Shown here one piece after another: positions 54,368 to 63,700 of a stretch of DNA of 64,000 nt. The notes beneath the pieces were generated by a model. The model was given only the letters and a program-made list of their open reading frames with translations. It searched no databases and was not told where the DNA came from. The DNA lies in the NCBI GenBank assembly GCA_023251255.1, contig JAHEZD010000026.1, forward strand, positions 1-64,000, read 5' to 3'. Source of the DNA: Chitinophagaceae bacterium. Its GTDB lineage: Bacteria > Bacteroidota > Bacteroidia > Chitinophagales > Chitinophagaceae. The number at the start of each line of letters is the position of its first letter. Position 1 is the stretch's first letter. Made by a program: the position numbers and the translations under genes.

Positions 54368-56830
54368 ATGAGACAAGCTCTATCCTGTATAATAGCAATG
54401 GTACTTGCAGTATCATCATTCGCTCAGAATAAGATTGGCAAGATATCCGGAACGCTACAAAGCAATGATGGCAAAGCCTTGGAGGCTGCAACCATATCCC
54501 TGTTACGTTCAAAGGATTCAGCAGTGGTCAAAACCGCCATCACCAATAAACAAGGTGAGTTTGAATTTGATAAAATAGTTGATGGTAAATATTTGATTGC
54601 CATTTCCACCGTAGGTTACCAGAATTATTTCTCCGAAATAGTGGAAATAAATGCCACAAACCCCGTTTTTAAAATCCCAATAATAAGCCTTGCAGTTGCA
54701 CAGAAAAACCTGACCGAAGTAACCGTTAGTTCCAAGAAACCGTTCATTGAAAACAAGATTGACAAGATGGTCGTAAACGTGGAAGCATCCACCACAAGTA
54801 CTGGTTTGTCGGCATTGGAAATATTGGAGAAATCCCCTGGTGTAACCATTGACAACGATGACAACATCAGTGTAAAAGGTAAACAGGGCGTCATCATCTT
54901 ATTGGATGGCAAGCCATCCTATTTGAGTGGAAAGGACCTTGCCAATTACCTGCGCAACCTTCCCGCCAATCAGTTGGACCAAGTGGAAATCATGACCCAG
55001 CCTTCTGCAAAATATGATGCTTCGGGCAATTCTGGTATCATCAATATCAAGACCAAGAAGAGCAGGGCCAATGGTTTCAATGGTACATACAGTGGCAGTG
55101 CCATCTTTGCCAACTATTTCAAGAATACCAATAACCTTACGTTCAATTGGCGCAAGAACAAACTGAACCTATTTGGCAATTATGGCTATTCAAATTGGGT
55201 GGGCTTCAATGATATCAAGATACAGCGGGAGTTCAGGGCAAATGGAAATACGCCGTCCAATCGTTATTTTGATCAGGGGACATTTGGCAAGTTCAAGGGT
55301 TATCCACACAACTTTAAATTGGGGGCAGACTACTTTGCCTCAAAGAACACAACGATTGGAGCAGTGGTAACAGGTTCTGTTGATAGCAGGGAGTTTACCT
55401 CAACAGGTACATCCAATATTTATGATAGCCTGCACCGTTTCAGCCAATACAATCAATCGAGTTCACAAACGAAGGACCCTTGGACCAATATTGGTTTCAA
55501 CTTGAATTTCCGCCAGTTGCTTGACGCAAAGGGCAAGGAGATTACGGCTGATGCGGATTATGTACTGTACAGGACAAAGGGCAATCAATACTCTGATAAT
55601 TATCTCTATACGGCCAACAATGTATTGGTAGAAGACCCCTATTTGCTCAAAGGGTACCTACCTGCGAACATTGACATCTATAGTTTCAAAACCGATTATG
55701 TTCAACCATTGACTGGTGAAGCCAAACTCGAAGCAGGCCTGAAAATAAGCTATGTCCAAACAGATAACGATGCACAGTATACAAGGTATGATGCCGCCCA
55801 AACAAATTGGGTGGTCGACACTACAAGGAGCAACCGGTTCATTTATAAAGAGAATATCAATGCTGCCTATATCAATTTGAACCAGCAATATAAAAAGTTG
55901 GGCATTCAATTGGGGCTGCGGGCAGAGCAGACCATTGCAAAAGGCAACCAAGTAGTAAAGAACAGTTCATTCAGTAGGAACTATACACAGGTATTCCCAA
56001 CAGCCTATTTTTCCTACAAACTTAATGACAACAACACTTTGGGCCTAAGTTACGGTAGGAGGATAGAAAGGCCCGGTTACCAAGATCTGAACCCATTCCA
56101 GTATTTGTTGGATAGGTACACTTATCGTGAAGGCAATCCTTATTTGCAGCCCCAGTTCAGCCACAACATTGAGTTAAGCTATAACTACAAAGGGCAATTG
56201 AATGTATCAGCCAACTATACCAACACTACAGATATCATCAACGATGTGCTCACAACCACAAAAGATGGCGATAATTACATTACCTCACAAAGCAAACAGA
56301 ACATTGCTACGAGGAAGAACATAGGTCTAGCCATCAACTACAACAAGCAGTTGCAGAAATGGTGGAGCATGAATATGTTCTTCAATGTTTACAACAACAA
56401 TTACAAAGGTGTTATCAACAATGAAAATATTGGCCTGAACATCACTGCTTTCACGGCCAACTTCAGTAACCAGTTCAGTTTTGGAAAAGGGTGGACAGGC
56501 GAGTTGAGTGCCTTTTACAATAGCAAGAACCTGGTAAGCAGTGTCATCCTTGCTCAACCACAGGGTATGTTTGCCTTGGGTGCGGGCAAGCAGATATTGA
56601 AACAAAAAGGCTCCGTACGTGTAAATGTCCGCGACCCCTTCTGGTTAATGAAATTTAAGGGCAATACTACCATGGACAAGTTTGTGACAGATATCCAAAG
56701 CAAGTGGGACAACCGCCGCTTCATCGTTTCCTTTACCTACCGTTTTGGAAAGACGTTGCAGCAGCAACGCAAAAGGAGTTCAGCTTCACAGGATGAGCAG
56801 AGCCGCGTGAACACTGGCGGTCAACAATAG
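54368..56830 (+). CDS. Outer-membrane beta-barrel protein with CarboxypepD and plug domains (tandem copy 2)
   Basis: An 820-residue protein from the ATG at 54368, giving signal peptide MRQALSCIIAMVLAVSSFAQ; a start at 54302 would add 22 residues with no signal. Domains follow the same order as copy 1, with almost the same phrases (LEILEKSPGVTIDNDDNISVKGKQGVIILLDGKPSYLSGKDLANYLRNLP, FTYRFGKTLQQQRKRSS), so the pair arose by duplication. TonB-dependent uptake or a surface assembly role is possible. Substrate unknown; no SusD-like lipoprotein is nearby. Confidence 0.88.
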   Translation: MRQALSCIIAMVLAVSSFAQNKIGKISGTLQSNDGKALEAATISLLRSKDSAVVKTAITNKQGEFEFDKIVDGKYLIAISTVGYQNYFSEIVEINATNPVFKIPIISLAVAQKNLTEVTVSSKKPFIENKIDKMVVNVEASTTSTGLSALEILEKSPGVTIDNDDNISVKGKQGVIILLDGKPSYLSGKDLANYLRNLPANQLDQVEIMTQPSAKYDASGNSGIINIKTKKSRANGFNGTYSGSAIFANYFKNTNNLTFNWRKNKLNLFGNYGYSNWVGFNDIKIQREFRANGNTPSNRYFDQGTFGKFKGYPHNFKLGADYFASKNTTIGAVVTGSVDSREFTSTGTSNIYDSLHRFSQYNQSSSQTKDPWTNIGFNLNFRQLLDAKGKEITADADYVLYRTKGNQYSDNYLYTANNVLVEDPYLLKGYLPANIDIYSFKTDYVQPLTGEAKLEAGLKISYVQTDNDAQYTRYDAAQTNWVVDTTRSNRFIYKENINAAYINLNQQYKKLGIQLGLRAEQTIAKGNQVVKNSSFSRNYTQVFPTAYFSYKLNDNNTLGLSYGRRIERPGYQDLNPFQYLLDRYTYREGNPYLQPQFSHNIELSYNYKGQLNVSANYTNTTDIINDVLTTTKDGDNYITSQSKQNIATRKNIGLAINYNKQLQKWWSMNMFFNVYNNNYKGVINNENIGLNITAFTANFSNQFSFGKGWTGELSAFYNSKNLVSSVILAQPQGMFALGAGKQILKQKGSVRVNVRDPFWLMKFKGNTTMDKFVTDIQSKWDNRRFIVSFTYRFGKTLQQQRKRSSASQDEQSRVNTGGQQ

Positions 56831-56862
56831 TTTTTTTCTCATGTGCATTATATAGGAAAACG

Positions 56863-56887
56863 GCCCCCATTTCTATGGGGGCTTTTT
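56863..56887 (+). terminator. Terminator of barrel copy 2
   Basis: GCCCCCAT (56863-56870) pairs with ATGGGGGC (56875-56882), loop TTCT, followed by TTTTT; it lies 32 bases after the stop codon. Confidence 0.92.
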
Positions 56888-56941
56888 CATGACAAGTGCA
56901 AATGTTTACATGCCACCTAACAAGCGTTAGCTTCCATCCAT

Positions 56942-56949
56942 TATCTTTG
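56942..56949 (+). promoter_or_regulatory. Promoter -7 element of the thiolase gene
   Basis: TATCTTTG, an exact TAnnTTTG match, lies 18 bases before the ATG at 56968. The predicted leader is about 12 bases. It confirms the downstream start over a frame from 56896. Confidence 0.7.
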
Positions 56950-56967
56950 CCACCTCAAATAAGAAGC

Positions 56968-58152
56968 ATGAGCAATAAAACAGTTTATATAGTATCGGCA
57001 GTACGCACACCAATGGGCAGCTTTGGCGGTTCCTTAAAAGAGTTGTCTGCTACCCAACTAGGTGCAGTGGCCATAAAGGCAGCAGTTGAAAAAGCTGGTC
57101 TCCAGCCCGAACAGGTGCAGGAAGTATTGATGGGCTGTGTCATACAGGCCAATCTTGGACAGGCTCCCGCACGCCAAGCCGCAAAGTTTGCAGGGCTACC
57201 AAATAATGTGATTGCAACAACCATTAATAAGGTCTGTGCCAGTGGCATGAAAGCCATAGCGCAAGCCGCACAAACTATTTTATTGGGTGATGCGGATATC
57301 GTGGTGGCAGGGGGCATGGAGAGCATGAGCAATGTACCCTTCTATTCCCCCAATATGCGTTGGGGCAACAAGTACGGTAATGTGAACATGCTGGATGGCC
57401 TGGCAAAAGATGGCTTGACCGACGTATATGCCAATGGCGCCATGGGCTGCTTTGCAGATGCCACTGCCAAGGAATGCAATATAAGCAGGGAAGAACAAGA
57501 TGCCTTTGCCATAGAAAGTTACAAACGCAGCCAGTCTGCTTGGGAAGAAGGCAAGTTTGCTGCAGAAATTGTACCTGTGGAAATTGAAACAAGGAAAGGG
57601 AAAGTAATAGTAGATAAGGATGAGGAGCCGTTCAACGTGAAGTTTGATAAGATACCAGAACTGAAACCTGCTTTCACTAAGGATGGTACGGTAACCGCTG
57701 CCAATGCTTCAACCATGAATGATGGTGCTGCCGCACTGGTATTGATGAGCAAGGAAAAAGCAGATGAACTGGGCATAAAACCATTGGCCATCATCAGGAG
57801 TTATGCAGATGCGGAACAGGCCCCTGAATGGTTCACCACAACACCTTCATTGGCTGTGCCAAAAGCCGTTGCCAAGGCTGGCCTCAAAATGGATGATGTA
57901 CAGTTCTTCGAACTCAACGAAGCTTTCAGCGTGGTGGGCATTGTGAACAGTGAAAAAATGAAGCTCTATCCCAAGCAGGTGAATGTAAATGGTGGCGCGG
58001 TGGCACTTGGTCACCCCTTGGGCTGCAGCGGTGCAAGGATTATTGTTACCTTGATCAATGTACTGAAACAGAATGGTGCCAAAATAGGTGCAGCAGGTAT
58101 CTGCAATGGCGGCGGCGGTGCCAGTGCCATGGTGATTGAGAATATTGATTAA
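56968..58152 (+). CDS. Acetyl-CoA acetyltransferase (thiolase)
   Basis: A 394-residue enzyme from the ATG at 56968 ([21 protein letters not shown], the family start). The acyl-carrying Cys is C90 in [10 protein letters not shown]; the C-terminal motifs [18 protein letters not shown] and [15 protein letters not shown] hold the catalytic His and second Cys. It condenses or cleaves acetoacetyl-CoA and longer 3-ketoacyl-CoAs; biosynthetic or beta-oxidation use cannot be told. Length is exactly typical. It stands alone with its own promoter and terminator. Confidence 0.96.
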   Translation: MSNKTVYIVSAVRTPMGSFGGSLKELSATQLGAVAIKAAVEKAGLQPEQVQEVLMGCVIQANLGQAPARQAAKFAGLPNNVIATTINKVCASGMKAIAQAAQTILLGDADIVVAGGMESMSNVPFYSPNMRWGNKYGNVNMLDGLAKDGLTDVYANGAMGCFADATAKECNISREEQDAFAIESYKRSQSAWEEGKFAAEIVPVEIETRKGKVIVDKDEEPFNVKFDKIPELKPAFTKDGTVTAANASTMNDGAAALVLMSKEKADELGIKPLAIIRSYADAEQAPEWFTTTPSLAVPKAVAKAGLKMDDVQFFELNEAFSVVGIVNSEKMKLYPKQVNVNGGAVALGHPLGCSGARIIVTLINVLKQNGAKIGAAGICNGGGGASAMVIENID

Positions 58153-58192
58153 TGAATTCCTGATTCAAAGAGAATTAATATAATCTATTTAT

Positions 58193-58224
58193 AAAAGAGG
58201 CCTTCCATATGGGAAGCCTCTTTT
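58193..58224. terminator. Shared terminator between thiolase and rhomboid genes
   Basis: AAAAGAGG-C-CTTCC (58193-58206) pairs with GGAAGCCTCTTTT (58212-58224), with one bulged C. It lies between the convergent stops (58152 and 58253), and both strands end in T runs. Confidence 0.88.
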
Positions 58225-58252
58225 ATTTAAAAGAAAGAATGTAGTGGGATAC

Positions 58253-58903
58253 TTAAAAGCTGTGCATCCAAGCTTTTATCGTTTCTATGAAATTCTCCAC
58301 TGCCCTGAAATCACTGAAAAAATAACAGGCTATAATTATAAAGGCAATACCATAAATGGCACCCCAGATATGGGCCGAGTGGTTGATATTGTCTCCGCCC
58401 TTCTTGTCTAGGTAAGCAGAAATGAAAAGATAGATGGGGGCAAAAATAAAACCTGGTATAATGGGAGGAATAATGAAGAGGCCAATCTTGGCTGTCGGGT
58501 AAAGAAAAATGCCAGCAAACACAATGGCCGATACAGCACCAGACGCACCAAGGCTCCTATAATGATAATTTTCCTTGTTCTTGAAATACGTGGGCAATAG
58601 GCAAATGACCAGCGCACTGAAATAGAATAACAGATAGATCAATTTGCCCTTGGTTCCAAAGAAGGTCATGAAATCCTCTTCCACAAACCTCCCGAACATA
58701 TAAAGCGATACCATGTTGAATGCCAGATGCGGCACATCTGCATGGATGAAACCACAGGTAATAAAACGCCACCACTGCCTTTCGTTGGTAACAGCAGGAG
58801 GATAGAAAATCAGGTCATCCATCATTTTTGCATTCGAAAAAGCCATGAAAGAAACAATGGCAGTAATGGCAATAATGATTATCGTAAGGGTTATGCTAAT
58901 CAT
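58253..58903 (-). CDS. Rhomboid family intramembrane serine protease
   Basis: A 216-residue protein with six hydrophobic segments. The active site is S121 in GASGAV and H178 in SAHIWGAIYG, and H59-x3-N63 in PHLAFNMVSLYMFG supports the oxyanion hole; all three fit catalytically active rhomboids. It cuts transmembrane segments of membrane proteins. The substrate is unknown. RlmH is 20 bases upstream on the same strand, so the two may be co-transcribed. Confidence 0.93.
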   Translation of the reverse strand: MISITLTIIIIAITAIVSFMAFSNAKMMDDLIFYPPAVTNERQWWRFITCGFIHADVPHLAFNMVSLYMFGRFVEEDFMTFFGTKGKLIYLLFYFSALVICLLPTYFKNKENYHYRSLGASGAVSAIVFAGIFLYPTAKIGLFIIPPIIPGFIFAPIYLFISAYLDKKGGDNINHSAHIWGAIYGIAFIIIACYFFSDFRAVENFIETIKAWMHSF

Positions 58904-58923
58904 GGCAGCAAGTTAGCTACTTC

Positions 58924-59397
58924 TTATATATGGTGGTATTTTTCATTCCTTAAAATGGAACAGGCCCTGTAAATCTGTTCGCTCAGTATCAGCCTGACCA
59001 ACATATGGGGGAACACTAGTTTGGAAAAGCTCCAGGTATAGTTGGCCCGCTTCATTACACTGTCATCCACACCAAAAGCCCCACCAATCAGGAACACGAT
59101 TTTCTTGTGGCTCCCGTTCGCCAATTGCTGCAGCAGTTGCGCTAGTTCAGGTGATGAAACCTGCTTGCCTCGCTCGTCCAGTAGTACTAGGTAATCATCC
59201 TTAGTAAGCTGCTGAAGTACCATTTCGGCCTCTGCTTTCTTTAAATCAACCTCACTTAATACAGCAGCATTCTTAGGTGGTGCAATAATTAACCAATCGG
59301 CCGGGAAGTACTTGTTGATGCGTTTGGTGAAATCCGCTATGCCATCTTTTACATAGGCATCATGCGCCTTGCCAATGCTCCAAAGTTGAAGTTTCAT
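58924..59397 (-). CDS. rlmH: 23S rRNA (pseudouridine1915-N3)-methyltransferase RlmH
   Basis: A 157-residue SPOUT enzyme matching the small size of the family. KLQLWSIGKAHDAYVKDGIADFTKRINKY is the usual start, LIGGAFGVDDSV holds the S-adenosylmethionine loop, and the end is HMLVRLILSEQIYRACSILRNEKYHHI, close to the conserved EQxYRA...YHH. It methylates pseudouridine 1915 in helix 69. AAGGAGC lies before the start as ribosome site. It is followed by the rhomboid gene. Confidence 0.96.
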   Translation of the reverse strand: MKLQLWSIGKAHDAYVKDGIADFTKRINKYFPADWLIIAPPKNAAVLSEVDLKKAEAEMVLQQLTKDDYLVLLDERGKQVSSPELAQLLQQLANGSHKKIVFLIGGAFGVDDSVMKRANYTWSFSKLVFPHMLVRLILSEQIYRACSILRNEKYHHI

Positions 59398-59477
59398 GCG
59401 CTAAAAATAAGCTCCTTGTCACAAAGACTGAAATGTAACCAGTGTGCCCTTTTGATTTGATGATTGCAGGGGATACT

Positions 59478-59524
59478 AAAAGAGCAGCATTAATGGCTAT
59501 GATGCCAACAAATGCTGCTCTTTT
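59478..59524 (-). terminator. Terminator of the porP operon
   Basis: AAAAGAGCAGCATT (59478-59491) and AATGCTGCTCTTTT (59511-59524) form a perfect 14-bp stem; the loop has a smaller TGGC/GCCA pair. It lies 115 bases after the porP stop on the minus strand and before rlmH. Confidence 0.88.
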
Positions 59525-59639
59525 TACTTGAAATTTACACCGTACTTAAACGCTTATCCCTCATTGCCTATTCCTTACCCTCAACCTCATGCCCTACACC
59601 TTAAACCTTTTTTCTCCATCAATCAAATCAGCAATCTCA

Positions 59640-60680
59640 TCAAAACTTCACCGTTGGGCATTTAATATTCTTCTCACCACTACCATATAGCCCGTTCTTC
59701 ACAATAGATACTTCATAAGCACCCCTTGTTTGGTTGTACTGTTTCATGGTAGAATAAGTGACATCATAATTAAAAGTGAACTTTACGTTCTTTATGTCAA
59801 ACCCTACCATGGGTATAGCGGCATCATTCTTCCTGAAATAGCCGCCAGCCAAAAATTGCAGGCTTCCATTGTGTTCACCGCTAAGGTCCCGCTGTACGAT
59901 CATCCCCATTACCAGTTCGGTGCTACTGGCCATCTGGCTATAATAGATATTGGGGCTCAGTATCCACAGGTCATTTACCTTGACACTGGCGTTTGCAAAA
60001 TAGGTATAGCGCACATCCAGCCTAGCATCATTTGCATTGGTCTGTGCAAAGAAACTTTCCCTAGGGCGGTTGATATTGCTCATACTGATGCCCGCATTCA
60101 GGTAAAGGTTATCACTGGCAAAATAAGCATAGTTGATACCAGCTTGCAGGGTAAAGTAGGAAACCGAGCTGTATTGGAAAGGCTCATTCGAAGGAACCGT
60201 AACATCAAAAAACTTACCGTTCCATTGACTATTGAAAGTGAACTTATTTATATCGATGGACTTTTGTGTAAACCCGACATTGAATCCTCCACTCAACAAA
60301 CTTTTGAAGCCAAGTAACTGGTGGTAGGCAATGGAGGCAAAGCCTTTTGTTGATTTCAAATTGCCCGATCCCGCCACATCTTGCAGCAGGGCACCGCCAA
60401 CACCTACCCATGCATCCTCAAAACGGTTATTGAACAATTGGGCATCGGCCCATACGCTCATGGTTTTATAGGGATTATTTGAAACGGTGGTCCATTGGTT
60501 CCTGTAATTGCCACCCACACGGTAATCGAAATCAGGATTGAAACCTGTATTGGCAGGATTTACCAACAAGGGTGCATTGAAGTATTGGGAAAAGTGTAGG
60601 TCCTGCGCACCTAGCTTGTTCAATACCATCAAGCAGCAGAAAGCAAACAGTATGTTTATTTTTTTTGTCATTCGCTTCAT
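59640..60680 (-). CDS. PorP/SprF-family T9SS outer-membrane protein
   Basis: About 346 residues from the ATG at 60680 (60671 is an equal alternative); both give a signal peptide ending NKLGAQ. DLHFSQYFNAPLLVNPANTGFNPDFDYRVGGNYRNQW is the standard opening of the PorP/SprF family, and alternating beta-strands continue to the end. These 8- to 16-strand-like outer-membrane proteins are needed for type IX secretion or anchor type B cargo such as gliding-motility proteins. It starts a few tens of bases after the giant type B protein, its probable partner. Confidence 0.9.
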   Translation of the reverse strand: MKRMTKKINILFAFCCLMVLNKLGAQDLHFSQYFNAPLLVNPANTGFNPDFDYRVGGNYRNQWTTVSNNPYKTMSVWADAQLFNNRFEDAWVGVGGALLQDVAGSGNLKSTKGFASIAYHQLLGFKSLLSGGFNVGFTQKSIDINKFTFNSQWNGKFFDVTVPSNEPFQYSSVSYFTLQAGINYAYFASDNLYLNAGISMSNINRPRESFFAQTNANDARLDVRYTYFANASVKVNDLWILSPNIYYSQMASSTELVMGMIVQRDLSGEHNGSLQFLAGGYFRKNDAAIPMVGFDIKNVKFTFNYDVTYSTMKQYNQTRGAYEVSIVKNGLYGSGEKNIKCPTVKF

Positions 60681-60723
60681 TGAAAACTTAGAATCATTAT
60701 CAATCATCAAGCCAATAAGTGCA

Positions 60724-63700
60724 TTACCGCAGCAGGGTTATATCACCTGTTGTACTGTATTTGTCACCATTCGTATATTCCACTTCCAGCCCATAGCTAT
60801 ATACGTCCTGCGGCTGCAGCACCCCCTTGAACTTGCCATCCCATCCCTGTTCCTTGCTCATGGATGTGAACATTAGCACACCCCATCTATTGTAGATACG
60901 CCAAATCATCTGCTTGATGCCGAAGCCGTTCACATAAATAATATCGTTCACCCCGTCATTGTTGGGCGTAAAGGCATTGGGCACATCCAGCGCAGGTATT
61001 ACACGGGCCTGCACCGTTTGGCAGGTTGTGTCACTGCACCCATAGTCATTGTTGGCAATAAGGCAGGCTTTATATGCCTGTGTGGCGTTGTACAGGTGCC
61101 TTACCACCGTATTCTGTGTAGTGGTGGTCAAGGATTCCCCATCACCAAAATCCCACTTGTAATTGGTACCCGCAATGGAGTTGTTGGTAAACGTTACGTA
61201 GGTATTGGCAACAGGCGGCTGCGGCAAATACGTAAAGGCAGAAGTGGGCTTGCCACTGATTACAATGGTAAAGGATGTTTGGTCCGTTTTATTGCAGGTA
61301 GCAGTGTCCACTGCCACTAATGTTACAGTATAGGTCCCCACGGTACTATATAGATGCGTAGGGTTCACTTGTGTGGATAGGGGTGAGCCATCACCAAAGT
61401 CCCATGTGAAATCTGTGCCCGCTAAACTGGTATTGTTGAACAATGCAGTATAAGGCGCACAACCAGATGGTGGTGTTTCAAATTGGGCCTTTACCAATGG
61501 GGCCACACGTATTGTTTTGAGCGCAGTATCCGGTTCATTGCAATAATTGGTATCAATCAATATCAACCGTACATTATAGGTTCCTGGAGCAGTATAGGTA
61601 TGGCTCACAGTCTGGCTACCGCTTACCAATGTGGTGCCGTCGCCAAATTCCCAACGGAAACTGTTTGCCTTGAACGGTTTGGCTGCAGGAGCCACGGAGT
61701 TGTTCACAAAATTGTACAGGAGGGCATTGCAGGGCTGTTGCTTAATGGCATCAAAAGCAAGCGGTGCATCATCGTTCCTTATCCGCATTGTTGTATAGGA
61801 AGTATCGGAAATATTGCACTTGGAAGAATCAATCGATATCAGCATAACATTGTACAGGCCAACAAAATTGTAAGTATGGGTAATGGTCGGCACGGTGGTA
61901 CTAACATCTGGTGAACCGTCCCCAAAACGCCAAATGAATTTTTTCCCTTCCCCAATGATATCCGTAAAAGTCACATCAAGTGGCACGCATCCTGATGTGT
62001 CACCTGCTACCCCATGTATGGAGGACTGCACAGAGCCGCCCACGCCTGCAAGATTGAAGGCAATCTTAATAGCCGCAAGGTTGCAGCCCTGGTTACCTGC
62101 CCCATTGGTCTCGGCCCATGCGCCGGGTGTAGTGGGGAATACGGCCCCGCCTTCACAATTGGCACAGATGGCCTGGTAGATTACACCACTTTTGTCAAAA
62201 CGACTGGTACCACCGTCCACATGTTCCGGATAGCTACCATTGTCCTGCCCAAAAAAGCTTCCGTACAATTGCGATGCAGCATTCCTTTCTATTACAATAA
62301 AATAGAAATCACTTTGGTCCGTGGTGGCCTTATAGGCGTCGGGTGTAACGCTCATCCCACCCGTTGTGGCCGAGGTATAGCCCTGATTGGTATTCCCTTT
62401 GCCTCCCCATCCTGAAACATATACGTTCTCGCACCTGTCAACCAGGAAAGCAGTAGGGGATATATTGGGCTCCGTACTGTTGGATCCGAATACCGTTGAA
62501 TACTCCCAACCTGATAGGTCCTTTTTGAGTTTGGATACAAACTGCTTACCGCCCGTTTGCTGGAAAGTAGCATTTAAAATGGGCCAATTGCCCGTAGTGG
62601 TACCCATAACATAGGGATAACTGAATTTGTCGAATTGGATACCGTACACAATATCTGTACCACCGGTTCCTATATAAGTTGACTTTACAAAGGAGGAACC
62701 ATCGTTGGTAAGTACCTGAATAAACCCATCAGTAACACCACCTTGGTAAGTAGGAAAAATCGAACCCGTGAAATTGCCCGGCATATTGGTACTGGTTGTT
62801 CCACCTGCTACATAGATATTATTGTCAGTAGGGTTAAGGGCCAGCACAAAAGCTGCATCGTCCCCTGTTCCACCAATCAGGGAACTGAAAAGCACTGTGC
62901 TTAAATCGGCTGTTGTTTTAATGACTACCCCATCTTGATAGCGCCCACTTGCAACGTTTCCCGGTGTGGTCTGGGCTGCGCCGGCAGTGGTAGGAAAATT
63001 GGTCGATTGCGTACAGGAAGCCAAATATATATTGCCACCAGCATCCACGATCACTTCACTTCTGGCATCGTCACCATAGTACCGCCTGATGGATTCGTCA
63101 CCGGTGGGGGTCAAATATTTGGAACGTATGTTTACGCCATCATCACCAGTACCACCAAACTTCCTGCTGCTGATCAATGCGGTACCGGTGGCATTCAGTT
63201 TCGTTAGGATAATGTCCCATGCGCCGCCACTACCAAAAGTGGGCTGGGTAGTGGGGTAGTCGGAAGAAGTGGTCCTCCCTGAAATAATCAAGTTATTGGC
63301 ATTGTCAACCACCAAGCTATGGGGCTGTTCATTGCCTCCGGCTCCCCCGATATAAGTAGCATATACCCTATTGGTACCAGTTGAATTGAATTTCATGATG
63401 CCTATATCAAAGGGGCTTCCTTCACCCGTACTGCCACCACCTTGGAAAGTTGTTTGGAAAGCACCATTGCTCACTGGGAAACCTGTTCCAAAAACAATCC
63501 CACCAGCGTAGAAATTGCCGGAGGCGTCGTAAGTAGCCGTATAGCCCCAGTTATCGGAAGTACTGCCAGTAAAAGTGGAAAAGATTAAAGTGGGATCGAT
63601 TACCAAAGTAGCAGAAGGATCAGTAGGGCCTTCTGTTTTGAACCTTACAATATTGCCCTTGATATCATATGAACATCCAATGTCTTTTTTCGTGGTCTTG

